Numbered from the stretch's first letter, positions 7,948 through 17,628 are shown. The stretch: 64,000 nt of DNA from Candidatus Nitrohelix vancouverensis (GCA_015698305.1 CP048620.1:646557-710556); one strand, 5' to 3'. Made by a program: numbers and translations. Notes: generated by a model from the sequence alone, not told the origin.

Positions 7948-9501
7948 TTGAAATTCATAATCGAATCGCGTTTTTTTAATCGCTCCTTTTTTTTCGCCCT
8001 GCTGAGCGGCGTTATCCTGACGACGATTTTTCCGAAATTTCAATTGAATTTCCTCGCCTGGATCGCTCTGATCCCGTTGTTTTTCGCGCTCAAAAATCAA
8101 TCGCCGCAACGCGCTTTTCTGCTGGGGCTGACCTGCGGATTCGCTTTTTACTTCAGCGGGCTGGAGTGGGTGACGAACACCATCATCCATTACGGCAATC
8201 TTCCCGTCTGGCTGAGCTATGTTGTTCTGGCGCTGATGGCGGCTTATCTGAGCGTCTTTATCGGCCTGTTTGCCTATGCGACGACGCTGTGGAGTCGCGG
8301 AAACGATTTTCACTTCTTTCTGCTCGCGCCGCTGGTCTGGACCTCGCTGGATTATTTTCGTTCGAGCTTCACGCCGCTGGCCTTCTCCTGGCTGGGACTG
8401 GGCTACTCGCAGTTCAACGCGCCCATCATCATACAGGGGGCGGAATACACCGGCGTGTTCGGCCTGACCTGGCTGATCGTCTATGTGAACGCGGCGATCT
8501 TTTACGCCGCTCAAAAAGCGATGGCCCGGCAAAAACTTCTGGCCTTCCTTGGCACGGCCTTCCTATTGCCCGCGCTGTGGGCGGGCTTCGGATGGCAGGC
8601 TTACCCGGCGACGACGACGGCGATGCAGGAGGGCCCGGCCCTGCGCGTGGCTCTGGCGCAAGGCAACATCGACCAGTCGGAGAAATGGAATCCCGCGCAT
8701 CAGGAAAAAATCATGCAGGTCTATCAGGAACTGACCCGCGCGGCGGCTCTGGGCAAGGCCGATCTGATCGTCTGGCCGGAAGCGGCGACGCCGTTCTATA
8801 TGGGACGCGACCCAGGCGGCTCCGCTCAGGTCTTGAATCTGGCGAAGGAAGCCAATACCGCGCTGGTGGTGGGCAGTCCCTACGCGGAATTCAAAGAAGG
8901 AAGGCGCAAGCTCTTCAACAGCGCTTTCTATATATCTGCAGAGGGTGAAGCGCTCGGTCGTTACGACAAAATGCACCTGGTGCCCTTCGGCGAATACGTT
9001 CCGTTTGCATCGATCCTGTTTTTTGTCGAGAAGATGGTGGAGACGATCGGCAATTTTGGCACCGGCGAGGAAGCCCGCGTCTTCGACATCAAGGCGGAAC
9101 GCTTCGGCGTCTCCATCTGCTACGAATTGATCTTCCCCGACCTGATGCGCGGTTTCGCCGCCAACGGCGCGGGTTTTCTGGTCAACATCACCAACGACGC
9201 CTGGTTCGGCGACAGCGCCGCGCCCTATCAGCACATCAGCATGGCGGCCTTGCGCGCCGTCGAAAACCGCATGCCCATCGTGCGCGCGGCGAATACCGGG
9301 GTGTCGGGCGTGATCGACCGCAACGGCGCGATTCGCACCACCTCGCAGATTTTCAAGAAGGAGTTGATCGTCGCCTCCATCCGTCCCAACAACGGCCCGC
9401 GAACTTTCTATACACGCTATGGCGACGTCTTCAGCTGGCTGTGCATCGCCAGCGCGCTGGGCCTGGCTCTGATTTTCCGTCAACTGGAGAGAAGAATTTA
9501 G
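7948..9501 (+). CDS. lnt: Apolipoprotein N-acyltransferase
   Basis: Inner-membrane enzyme that adds the third acyl chain to the N-terminal cysteine of lipoproteins, the final maturation step. The 517-residue protein has about six N-terminal membrane segments (residues 10-215), a periplasmic carbon-nitrogen hydrolase domain and one C-terminal membrane segment. The triad is visible: Glu278 (VWPEAATP), Lys341 (YDKMHLVPFGEY) and Cys391 (GVSICYE). Translation appears to begin at a TTG; no ATG gives a better N-terminus. A TATACT box at 7928-7933 would give a very short leader. The 3' end overlaps the convergent symporter gene by four bases. Its presence fits the several lipoproteins encoded nearby. 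Confidence 0.95.
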   Translation: MKFIIESRFFNRSFFFALLSGVILTTIFPKFQLNFLAWIALIPLFFALKNQSPQRAFLLGLTCGFAFYFSGLEWVTNTIIHYGNLPVWLSYVVLALMAAYLSVFIGLFAYATTLWSRGNDFHFFLLAPLVWTSLDYFRSSFTPLAFSWLGLGYSQFNAPIIIQGAEYTGVFGLTWLIVYVNAAIFYAAQKAMARQKLLAFLGTAFLLPALWAGFGWQAYPATTTAMQEGPALRVALAQGNIDQSEKWNPAHQEKIMQVYQELTRAAALGKADLIVWPEAATPFYMGRDPGGSAQVLNLAKEANTALVVGSPYAEFKEGRRKLFNSAFYISAEGEALGRYDKMHLVPFGEYVPFASILFFVEKMVETIGNFGTGEEARVFDIKAERFGVSICYELIFPDLMRGFAANGAGFLVNITNDAWFGDSAAPYQHISMAALRAVENRMPIVRAANTGVSGVIDRNGAIRTTSQIFKKELIVASIRPNNGPRTFYTRYGDVFSWLCIASALGLALIFRQLERRI

Positions 9502-10934
9502 CGAGTCTGTCCTTGCGCATCAGGTCGACGGCTGAAGAACCAGATCGCCAGAGCGGACAGGGCGAAGGCGGGAGGCAGTTCGTACATGACGCTGTCGGAC
9601 AAACCTGTCGCTTTCCATGCAATGGTCACGAGAAAACCCGTCGCCATCCCTGCAATCGCTCCCTGGCGCGTCACCCGATCCGAATACAGAGTCCATAAAA
9701 TCAAAGGGCCAAAACTGGCGCCCAGCCCCGACCAAGCGAACAGCACGAACCAGAAAATCACCCGCGTTTCCGTCAGGGCGATCAGGCAGGAGCCGACGCC
9801 CAAAACCAGAATGGTGGCGCGGCTGATATAGATGAACTTTTCCGGGCTCAGATCCCGCTTCATTATTTTTGAATAAAGATCGTGCGCCACTGACGACGCG
9901 GCGACGACGATCTGGGCGCTGACCGTGGACATGATCGCCGCCAGAATCCCGGTGATCGCCACTGCAGTGAGCGCCGCCGGCAGTAAATCCTGCGCCGCGC
10001 GCGGGAACAGATGCTCGGCGTCTTCCAGACCGGGATAGAGGGCCTGACCGCAGATGCCCAGCAGAATCGCCGACGAATACATCAGCAATCCCCAGCCCAG
10101 CGCGATCCACACGCCGCGCTCGATGGTGCGCGTGTCCTTCGCCGCCATGAAGCGGTTGAGCACATGCGGTTGACCGGGATAACCGAGGCCGATGCCGAGC
10201 AGACCCACCACCGAACCGAGAAACACGCTGAAGGATTTGCCGCCCATCCAGGTGAGAGCGTTCGGGTTCTCCGCCGTCACCGCCGCCGCCATGCCGGAGA
10301 AACCGCCGAGCGAATAGAGGGCGGTCAGGGATAAAACCGTCAAGGCACCGACCATGATGAGGCCCTGAATGAAATCCGTCCAGGCCACCGCGCGGAAGCC
10401 TCCCATCATCGTGTAGCTGACGATGATCGCGCCGCCGATGGGAATGCTCCACAGGCTGGACACGTCAAAGACCGCATCGAAGGTTTTGCCGATCGCCGTC
10501 AACTGCGCCGCAACATAAGCCATCATGCACAGGAAGATGATAGAGACGGCGAGAATGCGAAGAGTCCGCGCCTCCGCACCAAAATGCGATTCCAGATAAT
10601 CCGGGAGAGTCACCGCGTTTTTCGCATGCGACACCTTGCGCAAACGTTCGGCGATGAAAAACCAGTTCAGCGCATAGCCGAGCAAGCAACCCGGCAGGAA
10701 CCACCAGGCCGACAAACCTTCCTTATAAGCCAGACCCGCCGTGCCCATCACCGCCCAGGCGCTCTCCGAACTGGCGGTCGAACCGATCGCCGTGATCCAT
10801 TCCTTGAAAGAACGATCCGCCAGAAAAAATCCTTCCGAAGACTCGACCTTGCGCGACGACGCCCAGCCAATGCCCAGCATCGCCAGCACATAAATTCCAA
10901 AAACGACTATAAAGGTTCCGGTAAATTCCGTCAT
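9498..10934 (-). CDS. Sodium/solute symporter (PutP-like, SSS family)
   Basis: Sodium-coupled uptake transporter of the inner membrane, 478 residues with about 13 hydrophobic segments. Sequence features match the PutP branch: ADRSFKEWITAIGSTASSESAW near the N-terminus (SSS Na-binding region in TM2), GGFRAVAWTDFIQG, GLGYPGQPHVLNRFMA, and the STVSAQIVVAASSVAHDLY helix that carries the conserved Ser/Thr sodium ligands. The close resemblance favours proline as substrate, but other organic solutes are possible. It is convergent with lnt and the two coding regions overlap by four bases without an obvious terminator. In a marine nitrite oxidiser it could serve osmoprotectant or amino-acid uptake, which is inference. 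Confidence 0.9.
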   Translation of the reverse strand: MTEFTGTFIVVFGIYVLAMLGIGWASSRKVESSEGFFLADRSFKEWITAIGSTASSESAWAVMGTAGLAYKEGLSAWWFLPGCLLGYALNWFFIAERLRKVSHAKNAVTLPDYLESHFGAEARTLRILAVSIIFLCMMAYVAAQLTAIGKTFDAVFDVSSLWSIPIGGAIIVSYTMMGGFRAVAWTDFIQGLIMVGALTVLSLTALYSLGGFSGMAAAVTAENPNALTWMGGKSFSVFLGSVVGLLGIGLGYPGQPHVLNRFMAAKDTRTIERGVWIALGWGLLMYSSAILLGICGQALYPGLEDAEHLFPRAAQDLLPAALTAVAITGILAAIMSTVSAQIVVAASSVAHDLYSKIMKRDLSPEKFIYISRATILVLGVGSCLIALTETRVIFWFVLFAWSGLGASFGPLILWTLYSDRVTRQGAIAGMATGFLVTIAWKATGLSDSVMYELPPAFALSALAIWFFSRRPDAQGQTR

Positions 10935-11048
10935 TCCCGCATTATATCAGAGAAAAAAATCGACATTGCCAAAACAAACAAAAACAAATGCCTACACGAA
11001 AACCCTTCAATTACCGATTTATTTTAAGGAAATTTCCTATAGAAAAAT

Positions 11049-11077
11049 TTGACAATATCAAAAAACAAAACTAAATT
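11049..11077 (+). promoter_or_regulatory. Candidate promoter for the repeat lipoprotein
   Basis: Perfect TTGACA, 17-bp spacer, TAAATT. A separate TATAAT lies at 11094-11099 without a good -35 box. Both sit in a very AT-rich gap upstream of the start codon at 11116. Confidence 0.45.
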
Positions 11078-11115
11078 TTCAGCATTCCAAAAATATAATA
11101 CTACGGGGACGGGAT

Positions 11116-13242
11116 ATGCGAATCTCAAGGTTCATACTGGTTTTCTTGTTATCTCTCGCAATAAGTGGGTGTTTGAATACAACCAACTTTAAAAACCGAC
11201 TTTCACAAATCATAGACCCGGACCCGATGGAAGTTGGAGTTCAAGAGACTGGCGAATCGGTCATTGATGATTTCCGAGGCACACTTGCCGGGCGTGACAC
11301 ATCCGCCGCGGGTGTTTTTATCAACCTTGCCTCATTCAACGACCTTCAAAGGCAAGCCTTAACAGATAATTCCCAGCAAAGTATTCATCTTTATGTTGAT
11401 GCAGGCATCGCCCTTTCTAACGAACTGTGCACTAACTGGTTTCGCGAATTAGGCAAGGCCCAGGCCATGAACACCGCCGACCGAAACATACTGAGTAATG
11501 TAGGCGCTCTCACCGCAACCATGATGGGAATTTTTGGCGCCGGAGCCACATCTATCGCCGGCGTCGCCGGAGCCACCGGTTTTGCCGAAACTCTGTATAC
11601 TTCCGAAATGGCAAACTTCATCGTAGCTCCCGATATCAGCGAGGTTCAAGAAGCGATCAATCTTGAACGCGCCAATCGAGTGGTTGAACTGAAGCAATCA
11701 CTGGCAGGAAAAGATTACAACTATTATGAAGCCCGAAGCGAACTCATTCGTTACGATAACTCATGCTCTCACCTTGCAGTCAAACGGTTTGTTAAAACAT
11801 CGCTGGACAACGCTTCCGAAGGGCTGGCCTTACAGTTCAAACTGGCGACAGGAACTCCGGAAGAGGAGATGTTGCTCGCGGAAATGAACCAGATCAAAGC
11901 TCAAAAACGTTTTCAATTATTGACAGAAAAAGGAAGAGATTCCGTCTTTAAAATAAGGTCCGACAGAATCACGACAAATACGGCAAGAGACCTGAGCGCA
12001 CTACTTGGAAAAACGATCTCCCCGCAACAGATTTATCCACTCTACGCAATGTTGACCATAGAAAACGAACAATTTTCATTGAATGGTTTGAAAAAAATTG
12101 CCGCAACTTTAAACAACCTTGCAGATAGAGAAGGACAGATCAATTTCACCGACAGTGAAAAACTCAAGATTATGGAGATTCTCAACAAATTAAACGAAGA
12201 GACTGAAAAGAGTCTGGAAAAACGAGCTAAAATTTACATCAAAACAAATCTCGAAAAAGCCGCTGAAGCTCTAAGCGCACTTGCAAGCAAAACTCCTGAA
12301 CTGCAAGCGCTTCAAAAATTGAATCAACACCCCTTGAAAATCGCTCCCTTATACGCTTTGGTCACAGGTATGGATAAAATTTCAACGAGGGGAATGTTGA
12401 AGATGAACTCGGCGCTTTCTGAAATTTTTCAGGACGCAGAGAAGAGCTACAAAGATCTCAGTAAAGAAACCAAGCAAAAACTCAATCAGGTTTTCGAAGG
12501 ACTCGACGCCGAAACGAAAAGCGAACTGCAAAAGCTGGCGAAACCATATTTGAGCCAGTTGAAACCTGAGCATCAACTCGCAAGAGAAAGAAAGAACCAG
12601 GAAACATTAACGCTTGTTGCAAACAAGTTAAATGAAATCTTACAATCTAAAAATATCAGCGATCTGAAGATAAGCCCATCACAAGTGGTTGCGCTTTATG
12701 CAAAAATTGTCATCAACCCGCAAGAAAAAAGACATAAAAACAACATCGATCAGGCCCTGGAAAGTCTCAAAATAAATGGAAAGTACCCTGAAATCATTGG
12801 TGATCCAACAAAGAAACCAGCATTCAAAGATTTTCTGGGGAATACAGAACACAAAGATTTTCTGGAACTACAATCGATCCAATTTGATTATATTACCGAC
12901 ACATCATTCAATAATATAGTGAGCGATATAAACACCCTTCTTGCGCCATTTAAAAGTGAGGGAAAATACAAAAATCTGGAATTGAAACCCAAACATGTGC
13001 TCCCACTCTACGCGCTATTATTTAAAACAGATTCCATTTCCAAACAGGGCGCGAAAGAAATTCAGGATGCGTTGATTTCTCTGGAAGATGAGAGTGGAAT
13101 GTATTCATGGATGGCTCTTGAAAGCAAAATCTCTGCTGGTCAAAAAATGAAGCTTTTGAATGCAATTAAAGATATTTATGAAACTGAAAATATGAAATCC
13201 AAACATTACCTGAGTCGCGGCATTGAAATATACCTGAAATGA
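11116..13242 (+). CDS. Large lipoprotein with four-fold internal repeat, function unknown
   Basis: I do not recognise this 708-residue protein. It begins with a lipoprotein signal (hydrophobic stretch, then LAISGC with the lipid-bearing Cys near residue 19). Residues 90-170 contain a glycine/alanine-rich hydrophobic segment resembling a glycine zipper. The rest is Lys/Glu-rich and predicted helical. A motif of the form L-x-P-x5-PLYAL followed about 20 residues later by ALxxL occurs four times, near residues 301, 405, 518 and 621, so about 105 residues apart. This suggests a tandem helical repeat domain. Base composition is visibly AT-richer than the neighbours, hinting at transfer or different selection. 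The downstream small secreted protein starts eight bases after the stop codon, so the two probably work together. A GGGA element precedes the ATG. Confidence 0.8.
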   Translation: MRISRFILVFLLSLAISGCLNTTNFKNRLSQIIDPDPMEVGVQETGESVIDDFRGTLAGRDTSAAGVFINLASFNDLQRQALTDNSQQSIHLYVDAGIALSNELCTNWFRELGKAQAMNTADRNILSNVGALTATMMGIFGAGATSIAGVAGATGFAETLYTSEMANFIVAPDISEVQEAINLERANRVVELKQSLAGKDYNYYEARSELIRYDNSCSHLAVKRFVKTSLDNASEGLALQFKLATGTPEEEMLLAEMNQIKAQKRFQLLTEKGRDSVFKIRSDRITTNTARDLSALLGKTISPQQIYPLYAMLTIENEQFSLNGLKKIAATLNNLADREGQINFTDSEKLKIMEILNKLNEETEKSLEKRAKIYIKTNLEKAAEALSALASKTPELQALQKLNQHPLKIAPLYALVTGMDKISTRGMLKMNSALSEIFQDAEKSYKDLSKETKQKLNQVFEGLDAETKSELQKLAKPYLSQLKPEHQLARERKNQETLTLVANKLNEILQSKNISDLKISPSQVVALYAKIVINPQEKRHKNNIDQALESLKINGKYPEIIGDPTKKPAFKDFLGNTEHKDFLELQSIQFDYITDTSFNNIVSDINTLLAPFKSEGKYKNLELKPKHVLPLYALLFKTDSISKQGAKEIQDALISLEDESGMYSWMALESKISAGQKMKLLNAIKDIYETENMKSKHYLSRGIEIYLK

Positions 13243-13250
13243 GGTCTAAT

Positions 13251-13583
13251 ATGAGACATCTTGTTATCGTATCGCTCTCTCTACTTCTATTCAGTTCATC
13301 AGCTCAAGCGATGGACTTGATGGACAGTATTCCCGCCGATGTTCGCGAAGAGCTCACAAGTGAAAATTTCAAGACAACAACCAACGCTAAAAAGAACGAA
13401 TCTGAAAAGCCGGGTTTTGTATGGAATCCAAATACAGTAAAGGGCTTTGTCCCGCCGACACCAGATGAAATCATGCAGTACCAGAAAGAACTTGAAACGG
13501 ACTCTACGTTTTCACCAAGTTCGCAGACCCCCTCATCCAACAAAATAGTCATAGGCCCGGATTTAAGAAATTTGCCGCGCTAA
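13251..13583 (+). CDS. Small secreted protein, function unknown
   Basis: A 110-residue protein with a Sec signal peptide (MRHLVIVSLSLLLFSSSAQA, cleavage after AQA). The mature part is short, polar and proline/serine-rich, ending in IGPDLRNLPR, with no family recognised. The ATG at 13251 was chosen over one at 13239 because GAGGT lies at a good distance only from the later codon. It is coupled to the repeat lipoprotein upstream and shares its AT-richer composition. A periplasmic partner of that lipoprotein is the simplest reading. Confidence 0.7.
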   Translation: MRHLVIVSLSLLLFSSSAQAMDLMDSIPADVREELTSENFKTTTNAKKNESEKPGFVWNPNTVKGFVPPTPDEIMQYQKELETDSTFSPSSQTPSSNKIVIGPDLRNLPR

Positions 13584-13603
13584 GCATGGCCTTCCTATCC
13601 AAG

Positions 13604-13634
13604 TCGGCGATTCTCTGATAAGGAGAGTCGCCGA
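13604..13634 (+). terminator. Hairpin downstream of the lipoprotein pair
   Basis: Twelve-pair stem (one T-G pair) with a seven-base loop, TCGGCGATTCTC against GAGAGTCGCCGA, 20 bp after the stop codon. No U-run follows, so a transcript-end stabiliser or Rho-assisted terminator is as likely as an intrinsic terminator. Confidence 0.5.
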
Positions 13635-13838
13635 ATAGCGCGACGGGTCCCCCACCCGAAGAAGTCAAACCAATCCATCCCACGAAAAGCGCAATCCATA
13701 GCCCGATCCTTTCGCGCTGGGCGCTTGCTGACAGGAAAATTTACAGTTGATTGGCAAAGCGCTTATGGCTACACTCTATAGCCTGCAAGGGCCGTAGGTA
13801 TAAGCTATTTCGTCAAACACCATTCCCTCTGATTCCTG

Positions 13839-15377
13839 ATGATTCCTATAAAGATAAAAACCGATTCCGCGCTGGCGCACAAGACCGACTGCCTCGTTTT
13901 CTTCTGCCGTAAAGAGGAACGCCCCGGCGGCGTATTGAAAGATCTCGATAAAAAACTCAACGGCGCTCTCGCCAGCGCTTACAAGGACCAGCGTTTTGAA
14001 GGCAACGCAGGCCAAATCCTCTGGCTGGAAACTCTCGGCCATCTGGACGCGCGCGCGGTCGCTCTGGTGGGCCTCGGCGAAGCGAAGGACGCCAAACTGG
14101 AAGCGGTTCGCCAGGGCGCCGGAAGTCTGGCGGCGCAAGCGAAGAAGAACAAGAGCAAAACCGTCTCTTTCCTCATGCCAACGACAGGCGAACTGAAAGG
14201 CTTTGACGCTTCACTGAAAGGCGCCGCCATCGCGGGCGCGGCTTCCGAAGGGGCTTTGCTCGGCCTGTACTCTTTCGACGAGTACAAAAGCAAAGATAAA
14301 AAGGACAAAAAAGACAAGGACGCTTCGGTGCAATCGCTGGTTCTGTTGACGACAAGCGCGGCTCAGGCGGAAACGCGCAAGGCCGCGTCACGCGCATCCC
14401 TGGTTGCGCAAGCCGTTTACACCACGCGCGATCTTGGCGCGCATCCCGGCAACACAGCGACGCCGACTTATCTGGCGAAAGAGGCGCAACGTCTGGCGCG
14501 CGCGCACAAGATGACCTGCAAGATTCTCAAACAGAAGGATATGGAAAAACTGGGCATGGGTTCCCTGCTCGGCGTCAGCCGCGGCAGTAACGAGCCGCCC
14601 GCATTCATCATTCTCGAACACTGGGGCGCGGGCAAATCCAAGGCCCCGACCCTTGTCGTCGGCAAGGGCGTGACCTTTGACACCGGCGGCATCTCGCTCA
14701 AACCGGGCGCGAGCATGGACGAAATGAAAATGGACATGATGGGCGGCGCCGCGACCATCGGCCTCATGCAGGCGGTCGCCAGTCTCAACCTGAAATGCAA
14801 CGTTGTCGGCATCGTTCCCGCCGTCGAGAACATGCCCGACGGACTCGCCATCAAACCCGGCGATATTCTCAAATCCATGTCGGGCAAAACCATTGAAGTG
14901 CTCAACACCGACGCCGAGGGCCGTTTGATTCTGGCCGACGCCTTGACCTACGCGACGACGAAATACAAGCCGCGCGCGGTGGTCGATATGGCGACTTTGA
15001 CCGGAGCGGTTCTGATGGCTCTCGGACATCACGCCGCCGCGGTTGTGGACACAGACGCCGCGCTGGCTCAGGAATTGATCGACAGCGGCGAACGCACCGG
15101 CGAGCGCGCCTGGCGCATGCCACTCTGGGACGAATATGAAAAGGGCGTGAAAAGCGACATCGCCGATTTGAAGAACATCGCATCGCCCGGAGTCGGCGCG
15201 GGTACGATTCTCGGCGGAGCCTTCCTCAAGCAATTCGTCGAAGGCGACGTTCCCTGGGCGCATCTGGACATTGCCGGAGTCGCCTGGGGCGACGGCAAGC
15301 CTTACAATCCCAGCAAAGGCCCCTCCGGTTTCGGCGTGCGCCTGCTTGTCGATTATCTGGAACATCTCAAAGACTGA
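13839..15377 (+). CDS. pepA: Leucyl aminopeptidase (M17 family)
   Basis: Cytosolic di-zinc/manganese aminopeptidase that removes N-terminal residues from peptides. Family homologues can also bind DNA. The 512-residue protein has the usual two-domain form. The catalytic C-terminal domain contains GKGVTFDTGGISLKP (metal and catalytic Lys/Asp around 276-281), MKMDMMGGA, and the family signature NTDAEGRL (356-363). The N-terminal domain holds a Lys/Asp-rich insert (about residues 148-162, KSKDKKDKKDKD) that is not usual for the family and may be a surface loop. The start was chosen at the first ATG matching the family N-terminus; no strong ribosome-binding site is seen. A small membrane protein follows eight bases later. 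Confidence 0.95.
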   Translation: MIPIKIKTDSALAHKTDCLVFFCRKEERPGGVLKDLDKKLNGALASAYKDQRFEGNAGQILWLETLGHLDARAVALVGLGEAKDAKLEAVRQGAGSLAAQAKKNKSKTVSFLMPTTGELKGFDASLKGAAIAGAASEGALLGLYSFDEYKSKDKKDKKDKDASVQSLVLLTTSAAQAETRKAASRASLVAQAVYTTRDLGAHPGNTATPTYLAKEAQRLARAHKMTCKILKQKDMEKLGMGSLLGVSRGSNEPPAFIILEHWGAGKSKAPTLVVGKGVTFDTGGISLKPGASMDEMKMDMMGGAATIGLMQAVASLNLKCNVVGIVPAVENMPDGLAIKPGDILKSMSGKTIEVLNTDAEGRLILADALTYATTKYKPRAVVDMATLTGAVLMALGHHAAAVVDTDAALAQELIDSGERTGERAWRMPLWDEYEKGVKSDIADLKNIASPGVGAGTILGGAFLKQFVEGDVPWAHLDIAGVAWGDGKPYNPSKGPSGFGVRLLVDYLEHLKD

Positions 15378-15385
15378 ACACCGAC

Positions 15386-15871
15386 ATGACCAATATCGTT
15401 ATCGTTTTCATCCACCTGTCCGCCGCCGGAATCGCGCTGGGGAGCCTGATTTACGGCCTCCTGCTCCTCCTGCCCGCCATTAAAAAAATCGAGGCGGACA
15501 ACGATCTTCCCGCAGAGGAGACGGCGGAATACAAGCTCATGGAAATTTTGATGCCGACGGTGTTCGTCTGCCTGCTCACTCTGGTCGGTTCGGGAATTTA
15601 TTTCCTGATGGAAAACTACGCCGATCAGGTCAACCTCAAACCGGGCTATTACAATCTGTTCGGCGTTAAGATGATTTTTGTCCTCGGCGCGTTCTTTGCC
15701 AGCCTGTACACGACTTTTTTCCTGCGCACCAGCATCGCCAATCTCGACATCACGCCGGAAAATCGCGAGCGCGTCCCCGAGGTCCTGAAGAAAATGCAAG
15801 GCTACAGCACGTTTTGCCTGACGCTGATCGTCTTCGCGGTCTTCTTCGGCATCTGGCTGGCGCGTTTTTAA
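15386..15871 (+). CDS. Four-helix membrane protein, function unknown
   Basis: A 161-residue integral membrane protein with four hydrophobic helices (about 5-30, 58-78, 92-112, 138-158). A His sits in the first helix (IVFIHLSAAG). The arrangement recalls CopD/DUF2269-type small membrane proteins, which can bind haem or copper, but the match is too weak to name it. It starts eight bases after pepA and is probably cotranscribed with it. Confidence 0.75.
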   Translation: MTNIVIVFIHLSAAGIALGSLIYGLLLLLPAIKKIEADNDLPAEETAEYKLMEILMPTVFVCLLTLVGSGIYFLMENYADQVNLKPGYYNLFGVKMIFVLGAFFASLYTTFFLRTSIANLDITPENRERVPEVLKKMQGYSTFCLTLIVFAVFFGIWLARF

Positions 15872-15916
15872 ATTCGACCCATTCCTATCCGTTTCACGCA
15901 CAGGAGACCATTCGTC

Positions 15917-16213
15917 ATGTCAACCGAACCTGAAAACAAGGCTGAGAACACGCCCGCCAATCCCGAAGGCGAAGCGATCACAGCAGAGGAAGCGCAAGAA
16001 CAGCAAATCGACCTCAACCTGATTTTCCCGGACGAGGAGCGAGACCTCAATGCGCTGTTCCCGGACGAGGAATCACGCCAACTGCTCAAACACATCACCA
16101 AAAACAAAAAGGATTTGAACACTCTGAAAGAGCGCTTCAAAGAAGAGAACAATCTGGAAGAAGAAGAGGAAGAAGACAGCGAAGAAACTGAAACGGATAA
16201 CGCCAGCGATTGA
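15917..16213 (+). CDS. Small acidic cytoplasmic protein, function unknown
   Basis: 98 residues, very acidic, with no signal peptide or membrane segment. Residues 32-53 contain a duplicated segment (DLNLIFPDEE followed by DLNALFPDEE). The C-terminus is a Glu/Asp run. CAGGAG lies at a good distance before the ATG, which supports translation. The repeat of an LxLFPDEE-type motif looks like a short linear interaction motif. No family recognised. Confidence 0.65.
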   Translation: MSTEPENKAENTPANPEGEAITAEEAQEQQIDLNLIFPDEERDLNALFPDEESRQLLKHITKNKKDLNTLKERFKEENNLEEEEEEDSEETETDNASD

Positions 16214-16220
16214 AGGGGCG

Positions 16221-16242
16221 GAGCCGCCCGGCTCTAATTTTT
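16221..16242 (+). terminator. Weak intrinsic terminator after the acidic protein
   Basis: GAGCC-GCCC-GGCTC stem-loop followed by TAATTTTT, eight bases after the stop codon. The stem has only five pairs but is GC-rich. Confidence 0.5.
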
Positions 16243-16332
16243 CGAACCAGCAAGCAAGCATTTGCTCTAGCGCCTGAAAGGCGCGCCCCGGCTTAAATTT
16301 TTGACGCTCACCAAAAAGTATCGATGCCTGTT

Positions 16333-17628
16333 CTATAGCGCCTGGCAAACAACGCAGGTCAAATCGTCGAAAGGCGGAGCGCCCTCGGTGAAAACATCAA
16401 TCTCCGACTCGATTTTTTCCAGCAGGCCTTCAGGCGAGCCCGTCCATTCTTTGAAAATTGTTTTGACCCGCTCAATGCCGAACTCCTCATTCGAGGGATT
16501 TTTCGGCTCGGTCAAACCATCCGTGTAAGACAGAAACCAGTCTCCCGACTGAATCGCGCAAGTCTCTTCCTGATAAGACGATACAGAAAGAATGCCCAGA
16601 GGCGGCCCGCTGGCCGGAGCCATCTCGCGAATCCCGCCCTGGCTATCGCGAACCATGAGCGAATGATGCCCGCCGTTGGCGACGCGCAAGCTATTAGCCT
16701 TCACGTCGAAAACCATATAAAGAACCGTGGTGAACATGCCGCGATGCGAACGCTCGCACATGGCCTTGTTGACGGCGGACAGCACATTGCCGCAATGCGA
16801 ATCGAGTTGCGACAGGTAGCGGAAATCGCTCATCAGCCGCGCCATTTGCAGAGCCGCGGGAACGCCCTTGCCCGACACGTCGCCCACCACCACGCCCAGA
16901 CGTTGCTCGTCCAGTTCGAAGAAATCGTAAAAATCGCCGCCCACCACGCGCGCAGGCGCGGTCTTTCCGGCGAAGCGAAAACCCGGTCGTTCCGGCGCTT
17001 TCGCCGGCAGAAAACTTTCCTGCACCGATTTGGCGAAATCCATATCGCGTTCGAAACGCTGGTTCTCCATCAGGATGTGATGCATCTTCGCATTTTGAAT
17101 CGCCAGAGTCGCGCTATCGCAAAACATCTGGAACAACTCCAGGTCCGGCTGGCTGAACACTTGCCCCTTGTCGCGGTTATGAATCACCTGACACACGCCG
17201 ATCACATCCTCTTTGTTTTTCAAGGGCGAACACAAAATCGAGCCGGTCGTGAACCCGGTTTTTTTATCAAAGGCCGGGTTGAAACTGGGATGCTCGTACG
17301 CGTCTTTAATGATAAGAGCCTCGCCCGAAGCCGCTACGGAACCCGCGATCCCCTCGCCCAGCTTGACCCGGTTCATGGTCATGATCGTATCGCGCACATC
17401 GCTCAAGGCCACCTGAAACACCAGGTCTCCCGTATCCTCATCTTTCAGAAGCAGACTGCAAGCGTCCGCCTTCATCACCTTTTTGGCGATGTTCATGATG
17501 GTATCCAGCAGATGCGTCAGGTTCAGTTCAGAATTGAGAAGGGAGGTGATTCGGTAACAGGTTTCAAGCTGGCGCACCCGTTCCTGCAGGCGCGCAAACT
17601 CCGACATGGAATACGGGGCATCATTCAT
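16333..17628 (-). CDS. GAF domain-containing SpoIIE/PP2C-type serine phosphatase
   Basis: Signal-output phosphatase of the RsbU type, 431 residues. A short coiled segment is followed by a GAF sensor domain (about 35-185) and a PP2C-like SpoIIE domain (about 215-431). The phosphatase metal-binding motifs are intact: GGDFYDFF (230-237), GDVSGKG (249-255), SYTDGLTE and PFDDLTCVV at the end. Such proteins usually dephosphorylate an anti-sigma-factor antagonist in a partner-switching system; no antagonist or anti-sigma gene lies nearby. The open frame continues upstream to 17928, but that part runs against the divergent DUF721 gene and has no family resemblance, so the start is placed at MNDAPYSMSEF; the second Met (17607) is an alternative. 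Confidence 0.88.
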   Translation of the reverse strand: MNDAPYSMSEFARLQERVRQLETCYRITSLLNSELNLTHLLDTIMNIAKKVMKADACSLLLKDEDTGDLVFQVALSDVRDTIMTMNRVKLGEGIAGSVAASGEALIIKDAYEHPSFNPAFDKKTGFTTGSILCSPLKNKEDVIGVCQVIHNRDKGQVFSQPDLELFQMFCDSATLAIQNAKMHHILMENQRFERDMDFAKSVQESFLPAKAPERPGFRFAGKTAPARVVGGDFYDFFELDEQRLGVVVGDVSGKGVPAALQMARLMSDFRYLSQLDSHCGNVLSAVNKAMCERSHRGMFTTVLYMVFDVKANSLRVANGGHHSLMVRDSQGGIREMAPASGPPLGILSVSSYQEETCAIQSGDWFLSYTDGLTEPKNPSNEEFGIERVKTIFKEWTGSPEGLLEKIESEIDVFTEGAPPFDDLTCVVCQAL

